Positions 17,705 through 25,065 of a stretch of DNA of 64,000 nt are shown here, one piece after another; position 1 is the stretch's first letter, and every line of letters begins with the position of its first letter. Source of the DNA: Streptomyces pluripotens (GTDB taxonomy: Bacteria > Actinomycetota > Actinomycetes > Streptomycetales > Streptomycetaceae); contig NZ_CP021080.1 of NCBI RefSeq assembly GCF_000802245.2, forward strand, positions 2,170,001 to 2,234,000, written 5' to 3'. The notes beneath the pieces are model-generated. The model saw only the letters and a list, made by a program, of their open reading frames with translations, did no database searches and had not been told where the DNA came from. A program made the position numbers and the translations under genes.

Positions 17705-17928
17705 TGGCCTCGCCCCCGCCCACCGTCCTCCACGCGGAGGCGGCACCGGTGCTGGATCTGCTCACGGTGCCCCAGGTCATGGACCGCCTCCAGCTCGGCC
17801 GCTCCGCCGTCTACGACCTGCTCCGCACCCGACAGCTCGCCTCGATCACCCTCGGCCGCGCCCGCCGCATCCCCTCCCACTCCCTCACCGACTTCATCCG
17901 CACCCGACTCGAACAGGAAGCTGCCTGA
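17704..17928 (+). CDS. xis: Excisionase (MerR/AlpA-type HTH), element 1
   Basis: 74 residues from ATG 17704. The core LLTVPQVMDRLQLGRSAVYDL and LRTRQLASITLGRARRIPSH is a winged HTH of the helix_turn_helix_17 type found in AICE excisionases, and it closely matches the element 2 copy (26414-26599). It should bind element ends and bias the integrase toward excision. The stop and the int start overlap (TGATG), so Xis and Int are co-translated. Confidence 0.88.
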   Translation: MASPPPTVLHAEAAPVLDLLTVPQVMDRLQLGRSAVYDLLRTRQLASITLGRARRIPSHSLTDFIRTRLEQEAA

Positions 17929-19193
17929 TGGCCACGCCCCGAGACATTCCCGGCTCCCGCCGTACCCGCGCCAACGGTGACGGAACCGTCTACCAGCGCA
18001 AGGACAGCCGCTGGGAAGCCGCCGGATACGTCCTCGCCCCCGGCAACACCCGCCGCCGTGTTCGCGTCTACGGCACCACCCGGAAGGAGGCCCTGGCCAA
18101 GCCCACCGAGAAGATCGCCAACAGCAACCGCGGCCTCCCCGTCCCCTCCGCACAGGGCACCGTCGGCGCATACCTGACCTACTGGCTGGAGAACGTCGCC
18201 GTCCACCACCTCCGCGAAACCACCCACACCCGCTACACCGCCTGCGTCCACCGCTACCTCATCCCGGGCCTGGGCAAGAAGAAGCTCGCCAAGCTCACCG
18301 CCAAGGACGTCCGCACCTGGCTCAACCAGCTCCGCACCACCTGCCAGTGCTGCACACGCGGCCTCGACACCGCCCGCGACCAGCCCCGCTGCTGCGCCGC
18401 CGGCCAGTGCTGCCACAAGCTGCTCTCCCCGCTGACGCTCGCCTACATCCACTCCGTGCTGAAATCCGCCCTGGAGCACGCCGTGCGCGAGGAAGAGATC
18501 CCGCGCAACGTCGCCCGCAACGTCCGCACCAGGACACCACGCCCCCACCGCTTCAACCCCCTCACCACCAACGAAGCCCGCCGCTTCCTCACCGCCGCCC
18601 AAGGGCACCGGCTCGCCGCCCTGTTCGAGCTCGCCCTGCGCACTGGCCTGCGGAAGGGCGAACTCCTCGGCCTGCGCTGGGACGACCTCGGCCTCGACAG
18701 CGGCACTGCCACCATCCGCCGCACCCTTCAACGCACCCGCACCAACGGCCTGACCACGCTCCCCACCAAGACCATCAGCTCCGAGCGCCGCATCGCTCTG
18801 CCGGCATCCTGCCTCGCCTCCCTCCGCGCGCACTGGGCCCGGCAGGCGCGAGAGAAGGAGCGGGCGGGCGCAGACTGGCAGGGCAGCGGGTACGTCTTCA
18901 CCCGGCCCGATGGGCACCCGATCGAACCCGCCACCCTCACCCGACACTTCGACGTCCTGCTCCGCGACGCCCGCCTGCGGCCGATCCGGTTTCACGACCT
19001 CCGCCACTCGACCGCGACACTCCTCCTGGAACAGGGCGTCGAACTGGTTGTGATCAAGGAGCTACTTGGTCATGCCCACATCGGTGTCACCGCAACGGTG
19101 TACGCCCACGTTCGCCTCCGCCTCCAGCGTCAAGCGATCGACGCCCTCAGCGCAGCTTTGAACGACCCGTCAGAAGGCTTCGCAGACGGATGA
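17928..19193 (+). CDS. int: Tyrosine recombinase (integrase), element 1
   Basis: 421 residues. The N-terminal arm-binding part (ANGDGTVYQRKDSRWEAAGY) and SAM-like core-binding domain (about 78-195) precede the catalytic domain. The catalytic set is Arg242 (TGLRKGEL), His356-x-x-Arg359 (HDLRH), His382 (LGHAH) and Tyr392 (VYAHV), so all active-site residues are present. The core-binding domain carries a cysteine-rich insert (Cys139, 141, 142, 155, 156, 161, 162), shared with the element 2 integrase and unusual for phage-type integrases. It is convergent with the immunity/tip cassette, separated by a terminator. The proposed target is the core in the toxin gene. Confidence 0.95.
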   Translation: MATPRDIPGSRRTRANGDGTVYQRKDSRWEAAGYVLAPGNTRRRVRVYGTTRKEALAKPTEKIANSNRGLPVPSAQGTVGAYLTYWLENVAVHHLRETTHTRYTACVHRYLIPGLGKKKLAKLTAKDVRTWLNQLRTTCQCCTRGLDTARDQPRCCAAGQCCHKLLSPLTLAYIHSVLKSALEHAVREEEIPRNVARNVRTRTPRPHRFNPLTTNEARRFLTAAQGHRLAALFELALRTGLRKGELLGLRWDDLGLDSGTATIRRTLQRTRTNGLTTLPTKTISSERRIALPASCLASLRAHWARQAREKERAGADWQGSGYVFTRPDGHPIEPATLTRHFDVLLRDARLRPIRFHDLRHSTATLLLEQGVELVVIKELLGHAHIGVTATVYAHVRLRLQRQAIDALSAALNDPSEGFADG

Positions 19194-19234
19194 TGGTGGC
19201 GATCCGCCACTTTGTGCAGCACCCGTCCACTGAC

Positions 19235-19257
19235 GTTGCCGTCAACCGTTGCCGTCA
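19235..19257. repeat. Arm-type repeat pair after int (element 1)
   Basis: GTTGCCGTCA occurs at 19235-19244 and 19248-19257. Similar pairs lie at the other end of the same element (15101-15124) and at both ends of element 2. These are probably integrase or excisionase arm-binding sites. Confidence 0.75.
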
Positions 19258-19266
19258 AGAGGCCAA

Positions 19267-19299
19267 AGAGCCCCGCCGGATATCTTCCGGCGGGGCTCT
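19267..19299. terminator. Bidirectional terminator between int and immunity 2
   Basis: A perfect 14-bp stem AGAGCCCCGCCGGA (19267-19280) pairs with 19286-19299 around the loop TATCT. It separates the convergent int and immunity genes. Confidence 0.85.
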
Positions 19300-19302
19300 C
19301 GG

Positions 19303-19737
19303 CTACGTTCTAAGAATCAGCACAGAATCCGGGTTCGGCACCCCCAGAGCGTCATTATCCGAGTCCCTGGGATGTGACCAGATGCTATAGCTGAGGCACG
19401 CTACAAGGCCGTCGCCGCTGTCCGACTTCAGCGCCAAGCAACGAACGCGCGAGGCATGAGATTCTCGCACACCGGAGAATTCCAACATCTCTTCGACCTG
19501 CACTGGCTCTGCAATGGCAATAGTGAGCGGCTGGTATACCGTCTTCAGCTTCATCCCAATGACGCCGTAGAACGTCACCTCAATGAACTCGTGTACGGAA
19601 GCTGGATCGACGCTTCGCAGCTTGAGCTCAGAATGGCTGACACTGTATCGCCACGGCCGGAACTTCCGATCGAAGGAGATGGGAAGGCTCGCAGTCGGCT
19701 GCGGTGACGCCTCGTCAGGGACCGAATGGGTTGGCAA
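19303..19737 (-). CDS. Probable immunity protein 2, partner of orphan tip 2
   Basis: 144 residues if it starts at TTG 19737, which has GGAAG 7 nt upstream; no ATG or GTG is better placed. It overlaps the 3' end of tip 2 by 23 bp, suggesting coupled translation. Sequence features: SFDRKFRPWRYSVSHSELKL, VHEFIEVTFYGVIGMKLKTV, VRCLALKSDSGDGLVACLSY. Soluble, no signal peptide. It is not similar to the other two immunity candidates. The role is inferred from position immediately after a toxin tip. Confidence 0.7.
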   Translation of the reverse strand: MPTHSVPDEASPQPTASLPISFDRKFRPWRYSVSHSELKLRSVDPASVHEFIEVTFYGVIGMKLKTVYQPLTIAIAEPVQVEEMLEFSGVRESHASRVRCLALKSDSGDGLVACLSYSIWSHPRDSDNDALGVPNPDSVLILRT

Positions 19738-20122
19738 CGGGACTTCCGTTTCTGTAGAAGGTCACGCGAGACCACGCGCTCGGGTTGTCCTGGATGTAGC
19801 TTAGCTCCCACCCAGTCGCATGCCCATCGAAGATCGGATCCAGACCCCTTCCGGTGCGGGCGGCTGCCACCGGGTCGTCAATGCCATTCAGGTTGAAGTG
19901 GATCGGTGTCTTCCCGTCATTGACATAGCCCTTGAACTCGCTGACCCATTTATCACCAGCGGAGGGCCAATCATGGTACGACTTAGCGCCAACCGAATCC
20001 GAAAATTCATGAAGGGCCATCGGGTCGCCATCGACCTCGCTAAGTCCGAGTGCAATCCCCCCGCAACCGTTGGAATTGTGAACCAAGATCGGCGTGTTCC
20101 CGGCGAGTACATAGTACGTGTG
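19715..20122 (-). pseudogene. Orphan toxin tip 2 (displaced C-terminal domain, no start)
   Basis: It starts at the core of site B with HTYYVLAGNTPILVHNSNGCG. The tip then reads ALGLSEVDGDPMALHEFSDS, VGAKSYHDWPSAG, IHFNLNGID, TGWELSYIQDNPSAWSRVTF and ends NPFGP. I recall this pattern as a polymorphic toxin domain (labelled toxin type 27), an assignment from memory. Immediately upstream the frame hits TGA, so it cannot be translated alone as a secreted toxin. It would be rejoined to the RHS body if element 2 excised. Confidence 0.75.
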
Positions 20123-20235
20123 CGTGCTGAGGTGCTGTCATCTGCGTTTTCGCAGGTCAGCGGAATTCAGCCAGTCCGCGGGGGTGCGTGGAAGTGCCGT
20201 GCTGTTCGCCCCTGTTGCCGTCAGTGTTGCCGTCA
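20109..20235. repeat. Site B: recombination core, hairpin and arm repeats
   Basis: Core ACATAGTACGTGTG at 20109-20122, hairpin CTGCG-TTTT-CGCAG at 20142-20155, and arm repeats GTTGCCGTCA at 20214-20223 and 20226-20235, again about 91 nt from the core. This is the junction between element 2 (right) and the tip 2 cassette of element 1 (left). Confidence 0.85.
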
Positions 20236-20792
20236 GACGGCTACGCGCGTGAGGGCGGTGGAGTGGGCTTTGGCCGATGTCCTGCCCGGGTTGGGGTCGG
20301 GCATGGTCAGGGGGCCGTACGCTGGCCCGGCAACTCGGGCAGGTTGTGATCCTGCCCGGAATTTGAACGAGTGGCCCCCTGGCCTTGCCCGACGCGGGCC
20401 CCGGCCCGGGGAGGTGGGTAAAGCCCACGGAACCGACCGGCCCCACCCCCGGGCCTACGGCCCGACCAACTCCCCGCCGTCGCCTCGCCGTCGGCCTGGC
20501 GTTCGCTGTGCGGGCACGTCCGGCTCCCCCTGCGCTTCCGGTCGTCCGCTGCGCTGTCTCTGCGCGGCCTGGTCGCTGGCCGGCCCGCGGTGGCGGAGCC
20601 GAGAGCGGGCCGGGTGGGCGACCGCGCCGCGCGCGACCCGCGTCAGCGGGTCGCCTTGAAGACGTAGAGAAAGTTTGGACGCATCCCGCTTCGGCGGTAC
20701 GCCGTGGCTGTCGGTTGAGCGTTCGGCTGGGCTGCTGGCCTGGTGCGATGGCCTGCGGGTTGTGGGTCCTGTTCCGGCTGGCGGTGGTGGTT
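20236..20792. other. Non-coding GC-rich stretch of element 2
   Basis: About 560 bp without a convincing gene on either strand. It has several short GC inverted repeats (for example around GGGCCTACGGCCCG near 20450). The position, at the element edge and away from operons, would suit a transfer locus or replication origin, but nothing specific identifies one. Confidence 0.4.
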
Positions 20793-21023
20793 CTACTCGG
20801 CTCGGGTGACCTTGGCATGGTCGGTGAAGACGCGCCTGAACAGGTCGTGGCCGGTGCGTCCGCTGTGGCGGAGTGCCCAGTCCTGTGCGGCTTCCTGCTC
20901 GGGGTGGGGTCCGGATTCGGCTCCGCAGCCGCCGGTGACGCAGAACGCCTCGTAGGTGATGCCCCCTTCGGGCGCGTGGCGGATGGTGTGAACGACGTGC
21001 CGGTAGATAGCGCGGGGGCTCAC
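20793..21023 (-). CDS. Small hypothetical protein (DUF7848-like) of element 2
   Basis: 76 residues from GTG 21023 (VSPRAIYRHVVHTIRHA), which overlaps the stop of the upstream gene (GTGA). It has Cys residues in FCVTGGCGAESG and the conserved DWALRHSGRTGHDLFRRVF segment shared with the element 1 protein at 16844-17080. I recall the family as DUF7848. Function unknown. Confidence 0.75.
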   Translation of the reverse strand: MSPRAIYRHVVHTIRHAPEGGITYEAFCVTGGCGAESGPHPEQEAAQDWALRHSGRTGHDLFRRVFTDHAKVTRAE

Positions 21024-21217
21024 TGGTGACCCTCCGGGTGGCGTCGCATGTAGACGTTGCAGTCGCTGACGGTGATCATGTCTCCGACCACGCGGGCCCG
21101 GTCGCGTACGTTGGCCAGTTCGGTACAGCCCGCGCAGCCTTCAACGGGAGTCGGCTCCAGTTCCAGGCGCAAGGGGAGTTCGACCGGCTGGGTGGAGTAT
21201 CTGGTCGGCTCCGTCAC
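21020..21217 (-). CDS. Small Cys-containing hypothetical protein of element 2
   Basis: 65 residues from GTG 21217 (VTEPTRYSTQPVELPLRLE), with GAGAGG upstream; ATG 21244 is an alternative. It contains CAGC and a third Cys (VSDCNVYMRRHPEGHQ). It is translationally coupled to the downstream 20793-21023 gene. Small CxxC proteins at this position are common in Streptomyces elements; function unknown. Confidence 0.6.
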   Translation of the reverse strand: MTEPTRYSTQPVELPLRLELEPTPVEGCAGCTELANVRDRARVVGDMITVSDCNVYMRRHPEGHQ

Positions 21218-21316
21218 TGCACATCGCCACCTCTCGAACGTCACATGGCCGACCTCTTGACAGGCCGGTGCTCTAGTTCAGTATTCGAGTGGCCGAAGCA
21301 CTCCCGCTACGGTTCG

Positions 21317-21329
21317 TAGTGCACTAGTG
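21317..21329. promoter_or_regulatory. Palindromic operator candidate upstream of the GntR gene
   Basis: TAGTGCACTA (21317-21326) is a perfect 10-bp palindrome and overlaps the second palindrome CACTAGTG (21322-21329). It lies 45 bp before the GntR start, between divergent genes, so autoregulation by that GntR protein is likely. Confidence 0.5.
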
Positions 21330-21373
21330 TGCCTTCACTGACAGCACGTCAACTCAACGGAGGGGCAAGCCTT

Positions 21374-22096
21374 ATGCCCAGTCCCAAGACGTTCACGAAG
21401 ATCGCGGATCACTTCCGGGAGCGCATCCTGTCCGGAGAGCTTGAGCCCGGCGCCAAGCTGCCGACCAACCGGGAGATCGCCGGGCAATGGCAGGCCGCGG
21501 CCGCCACCGTCTCCCGCGCCTTGCAGGCTCTCCAGGTGGAGAACTTCATCCGCACCACCCCCCGGGGCACCTACGTCGCCGATGACCCGCGCTGGACGCT
21601 GTCGGCGCGGGACCGGCTGGCCCGGGTCCAGCGGGTGAAGTCGTTCCTGGCCGAGGGTGAGACGAGCCGGGTGACGGCCGCCGAGCTGATCATCCCGCCG
21701 CTGTACGTGGCAGAGATCTTCGACCTGGAGCCCGGGGATCAGGTGGTGCGGCGCGAGTGGCTGGCAGGCCGGGGCAAGACCCGGACCGTGTTCGCCGTGA
21801 CCTGGTACCCGGCCCCGTTCGCCGCCCTCGTACCCGACCTGCTGAACACCGCCCCGGGCCGCAACCACGGATTGTCCGCCCGGGTCCTGGAAGCCACCGG
21901 GCGCACGATCACCCACGCCCGCGACGACATGCACGCCCGTCCCGCCGACGCCCGCGAGGCGAGCGCGCTCGGTCTGCCAGTCGGCTCCCCGATCCTGGCC
22001 GGCGCCCACCGCTGGTCGGACGCGGAAGGGATCATCGAGTACGGGGAATGGTGCCTGCCGCCTCGATTCACCATCGGCTACGAGTACCAGCCCTGA
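21374..22096 (+). CDS. GntR-family regulator with UTRA domain (KorSA-like)
   Basis: 240 residues from ATG 21374, preceded by GGAGGGG. The N-terminal winged HTH is at about residues 5-70 (RERILSGELEPGAKLPTNRE, VSRALQALQVENFIRTTPRG). A UTRA ligand-binding domain follows, from about 85 to 235 (EIFDLEPGDQVVRREWLAG, LGLPVGSPILAGAHRWSDAE). In pSAM2-like AICEs the KorSA regulator of this class represses replication and transfer genes. It is probably a repressor of the element, controlled through the palindromes just upstream. Confidence 0.88.
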   Translation: MPSPKTFTKIADHFRERILSGELEPGAKLPTNREIAGQWQAAAATVSRALQALQVENFIRTTPRGTYVADDPRWTLSARDRLARVQRVKSFLAEGETSRVTAAELIIPPLYVAEIFDLEPGDQVVRREWLAGRGKTRTVFAVTWYPAPFAALVPDLLNTAPGRNHGLSARVLEATGRTITHARDDMHARPADAREASALGLPVGSPILAGAHRWSDAEGIIEYGEWCLPPRFTIGYEYQP

Positions 22097-22109
22097 CCGA
22101 TCCACGCGA

Positions 22110-22148
22110 AGCGTCCCCGAAAGCCAGCCTGCGGCCTTCGGGGACGCT
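22110..22148. terminator. Terminator between convergent regulators
   Basis: A 12-bp perfect stem AGCGTCCCCGAA (22110-22121) pairs with TTCGGGGACGCT (22137-22148). It is located between the convergent GntR genes. Confidence 0.85.
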
Positions 22149-22166
22149 GCCGTCCACGTACCCGCC

Positions 22167-23042
22167 TCAGTTGGTGTCGCGGCCTTCGAGGCGTTCGACG
22201 CGCTCCTCCAGCTCCTCGATGCGCTCCAGGGCGCGTTCCAGCTTGTAGGCGAGATCCGCCACTCCGGCCGCCGCCGGGAACTCGTTCGGCGGGGCAGTCG
22301 ACGCTTCGTCCGGCTCGTCCACCGGCTGCACCGCGACCGGTACCTCTGTGCCGAACTCGCCCCCCACGACGACGTACGCCATCGAGCCGTTGCGCTGATG
22401 GACCTTCTTCATCCTGCCCTCCAGGGCGAGGAAGGTCAGGGCCTGGTCTGCGGATTCCGGGTCGCCGCCGATCGCGTCGACCACCTCGTCCACGGTGACC
22501 GTGGCGCCCCTGGCCAGTGATCCGTCTCTGATCTTGCGGACCAGGCGGCCGTGGGTGAGCTGGGTGGCGAAGCCGTGGTCGTCCCAGTCGCGTACGTAGA
22601 CCTCGTCGCCGGGCAGCTCACCGAGGTAACGCAGGAGGAAGTTACCGGCCAGCAGGGCGATGGCATTGGTGACCACGTTGAGCGGCACCGCATAGTGCTC
22701 CGCCAGGACCTCGCGGGCCGGGAGCCGGGAGCCGGGAGCCAGAGTGCCGGAGTAGATCTGCTGTGTGAGATCGCCGGCGACCTTCTCGAAGGCGTCCTCG
22801 AAGTCGGCCGAGCGCGTGACGAATGTGCCACGCCCCTGGCGGGCGATGACCCAGCCCTCGTTCCTGAGCAGCCGGATCGCCTTCTGCACGGTCAGGCTCG
22901 ACGCCTTGTAGGTCTGCATGAGCTGGCTCTGGGTCGGCAGGAGCTGGCCGGGCCGCAGTCCTCCGTCCCGGATCTGCTGCCGGAGGTCGTCCGCGATGCG
23001 CTCGAACGTCAAGCGCGCTTCGTCAGCAGCAGCCATGTCCAT
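22167..23042 (-). CDS. GntR-type regulator with repeated winged-HTH domains and a coiled-coil tail
   Basis: About 291 residues (start MDMAAADEARLTF at 23042; a longer form from 23069 is possible). Three successive segments look like winged HTHs: DDLRQQIRDGGLRPGQLLPT, then DLTQQIYSGTLAPGSRLPAR, and a more divergent KIRDGSLARGATVTVDEVVD. The last ~40 residues (LERALERIEELEERVERLEG) form a heptad coiled coil. A single chain with several DNA-binding modules suggests binding of repeated sites. Four GGATGGA repeats lie about 100-150 bp upstream of its start. It probably controls the divergent transfer operon. Confidence 0.8.
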   Translation of the reverse strand: MDMAAADEARLTFERIADDLRQQIRDGGLRPGQLLPTQSQLMQTYKASSLTVQKAIRLLRNEGWVIARQGRGTFVTRSADFEDAFEKVAGDLTQQIYSGTLAPGSRLPAREVLAEHYAVPLNVVTNAIALLAGNFLLRYLGELPGDEVYVRDWDDHGFATQLTHGRLVRKIRDGSLARGATVTVDEVVDAIGGDPESADQALTFLALEGRMKKVHQRNGSMAYVVVGGEFGTEVPVAVQPVDEPDEASTAPPNEFPAAAGVADLAYKLERALERIEELEERVERLEGRDTN

Positions 23043-23139
23043 CCCCGGTCCCAGTCCGATTCCACCCACCGCGGGCCGCTCGCTGCCTGTCGCGTTTCAC
23101 CAGTTCAGCGGCCTCACGGGGTCAGGGTAGCCGCCGTAT

Positions 23140-23193
23140 GGATGGACCACCCCACGAACGGATGGAACTCAATAGGGATGGACTTTGGATGGA
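23140..23193. repeat. Four GGATGGA direct repeats in a divergent control region
   Basis: Copies start at 23140, 23160, 23176 and 23187. The region lies between the multi-HTH GntR gene (leftward) and the transfer operon (rightward, from 23264). Likely operator repeats. Confidence 0.55.
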
Positions 23194-23263
23194 ATGAATG
23201 TAGGGTTGCGGCACGCGATCACCCACACGGGTGACTTGCACCCCTTCTACCTGGAGGTTTGCC

Positions 23264-23599
23264 GTGAAGACCATGCCCATCGACCAGACTCCGGCCCTGG
23301 TGATCCTGGCCTCCGAGTCCCGGCCGCACTTCAAGGACCGCGAAGGCCAGCAGCCCGCGATCGACCGGGCCACCGGCGCCCACCTGCACCTGGTGGACGT
23401 GATGTTCGCCTTCAACGGCCGCGCCGAAGTGATCACCGCGAAGGTCCCGGAGCCGGGTCTCGGCAAGGGCCTGAAGGTCGGCCTGCCGGTCGTTTTCACC
23501 GGCCTGGTCGCCTCGGCATGGGAGAACGAGATCAACGGCAAGGACCGGCACGGCATCTCCCTGCGCGCCGACGCCGTCACCGCCAAGGCGGGCGCCTGA
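23264..23599 (+). CDS. Small conserved AICE/plasmid protein upstream of the translocase
   Basis: 111 residues from GTG 23264, with GGAGG 7 nt upstream. The soluble protein contains PALVILASESRPHFKDREGQ, HLHLVDVMFAFNGRAEVITA and LKVGLPVVFTGLVASAWENE, possibly an OB-like beta barrel. Its TGA overlaps the ATG of the FtsK-like gene, so the two are co-translated. Proteins of this type commonly precede tra genes in Streptomyces elements; function unproven. Confidence 0.75.
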   Translation: MKTMPIDQTPALVILASESRPHFKDREGQQPAIDRATGAHLHLVDVMFAFNGRAEVITAKVPEPGLGKGLKVGLPVVFTGLVASAWENEINGKDRHGISLRADAVTAKAGA

Positions 23600-24927
23600 T
23601 GACCGGCAGCCCCTTCGGGCTCGCGCTCCTGGCCGTGGTCGTCCTCGGCGGGCTCGGGCTGCTGGGCTGGGCCGGGTACTGCTTCGCCCGCTGGTACCGG
23701 GCCGATGCCGAGACCCGGGTCAGTCTGCGGCAGGCGCGGCGGATGCGTTGGGGTTGGAAGCGGCTCGCCCCGATGCTGGGCCTGGCCGTCAAGGACGCCA
23801 CCCCGACCGTGCTCCAGCAGTACGGCCCGCAGGAGCAATCACCGAAGCCGCGCGCGCTGGTGCCGCGCCTGCACACCCGCGCCGATGCCTTCGGCGTCAC
23901 CGTCACTGCCGATGCCCTGCCGCAGGTGGGGCTCAGCGCCTGGCAGGACGCCAGCGAGGGCTTGTGCGACGCCTGGGGCATGCGGCGCATCCGCATCAGT
24001 CAGCCCAAGCCCGGAGTGATCGTCGCGCGCGGCTTCCGGCGTGAGCCGTTGAAGGCGGTGATCCGCTCGCCGCTCCTCGGTCCGGACGGCTCCCCGGTCT
24101 GCCGGCCGGGGCAGTTCGTCTCCACCGATGATGTGCTGCTCGGCTGGGACGAGGACGGCACCCCCATCGTGCTCAACCTCGCGTACTCCGCGCACGCCCT
24201 CGTCGCCGGCGTCACCCGCTCCGGCAAGTCGATCACCGTCAACACCCTGCTCGCCTACGCCTCGCTCATGCGGGACGTGCGTCTGATCGTGATCGACCCC
24301 AACCTCGGTGCGGTCGCGCCCTGGTGGCGTACCGCCTACAAGGTCTCCGACGCCATCCACCCCGACGAGCCGACCGAGATCCTGCGCTGGGTGCGCGAGG
24401 AGATGCAGCGCCGGGAGCGGCTGTTCTGGTCCGGCCGTACCGACCGCATCACCGACTTCAGTCGCGAGCTGCCGCTTCTGTTGGTGGTGATCGACGAGGT
24501 GGCGAACTACACCCGGCACCCGGACCGCAAGGCCCGCGAACGCTTCGAGGCCGAGCTGCTGGCCATCGCCAGCCAGGGCGCCAAGTTCGGTATCCGGCTG
24601 TGGCTGCTCACTCAGAAGCCCTCCGCCGACGTGCTCACCACCGCCGTACGAACCAACCTGTCCGCCCGGATCTGCCACCGCGTCGACACCGTCGAGGACT
24701 TCCTGCACCTCTTCCCCGACGGCCGGGAACTGGACATCACCGCCGCCGACCGCACCATGCCCCAGGGCGTCTCGATCGCCTCCGTCGGCGACATGTGCAC
24801 CCCCGTCCGGCTGCGCTCGGTCTACCTGCCCACCGAAGCCTGCTGGCAGATCAACGACCTGATGTGCGCCGAAGGGCTCAAGGTCCGCGAGCTGCCCGAC
24901 CGCGTCGACCTGGACAAGGTCGCGTGA
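23599..24927 (+). CDS. FtsK/SpoIIIE-type DNA translocase (TraSA/TraB-like)
   Basis: 442 residues. One N-terminal transmembrane helix (about 8-30) is followed by an ATPase domain with Walker A GVTRSGKS (204-211), LIVIDPNLGAVAPWW (229-243) and Walker B LLLVVIDE (293-300), then the downstream LLTQKPSADVLTTAVRTNLS motif. Such proteins move double-stranded plasmid DNA between Streptomyces hyphae as hexamers, without a type IV secretion system. It is the only transfer gene in the island, so it could also serve the deleted element 1. It is followed by 138 bp and then rep. Confidence 0.92.
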   Translation: MTGSPFGLALLAVVVLGGLGLLGWAGYCFARWYRADAETRVSLRQARRMRWGWKRLAPMLGLAVKDATPTVLQQYGPQEQSPKPRALVPRLHTRADAFGVTVTADALPQVGLSAWQDASEGLCDAWGMRRIRISQPKPGVIVARGFRREPLKAVIRSPLLGPDGSPVCRPGQFVSTDDVLLGWDEDGTPIVLNLAYSAHALVAGVTRSGKSITVNTLLAYASLMRDVRLIVIDPNLGAVAPWWRTAYKVSDAIHPDEPTEILRWVREEMQRRERLFWSGRTDRITDFSRELPLLLVVIDEVANYTRHPDRKARERFEAELLAIASQGAKFGIRLWLLTQKPSADVLTTAVRTNLSARICHRVDTVEDFLHLFPDGRELDITAADRTMPQGVSIASVGDMCTPVRLRSVYLPTEACWQINDLMCAEGLKVRELPDRVDLDKVA

Positions 24928-25065
24928 CCGCCGCCTCCTGGTCCCGTTTCGCAGTGATCCCCGGCAAGGGCGTGTAGTCGCCAAACCCTCGCCCCTGCCG
25001 GGGCCTCCCTCCCATACCCGTTCACGGCACACGTGTGTGCCGCAGTGCAGAGAGGTCCCGCCAGC

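Larger units (their letters stand above)
14997..20122. mobile_element. Element 1: integrative element lacking rep and tra, with tip 2 cassette
   Basis: Delimited by identical 14-bp cores at 14997-15010 and 20109-20122. It contains Nudix and HTH genes, two small proteins, a rep remnant, xis, int, a terminator, an immunity gene and a toxin tip. No translocase or full Rep is present, so it cannot replicate or transfer alone. Int, xis, end repeats and gene order match element 2. Confidence 0.75.
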
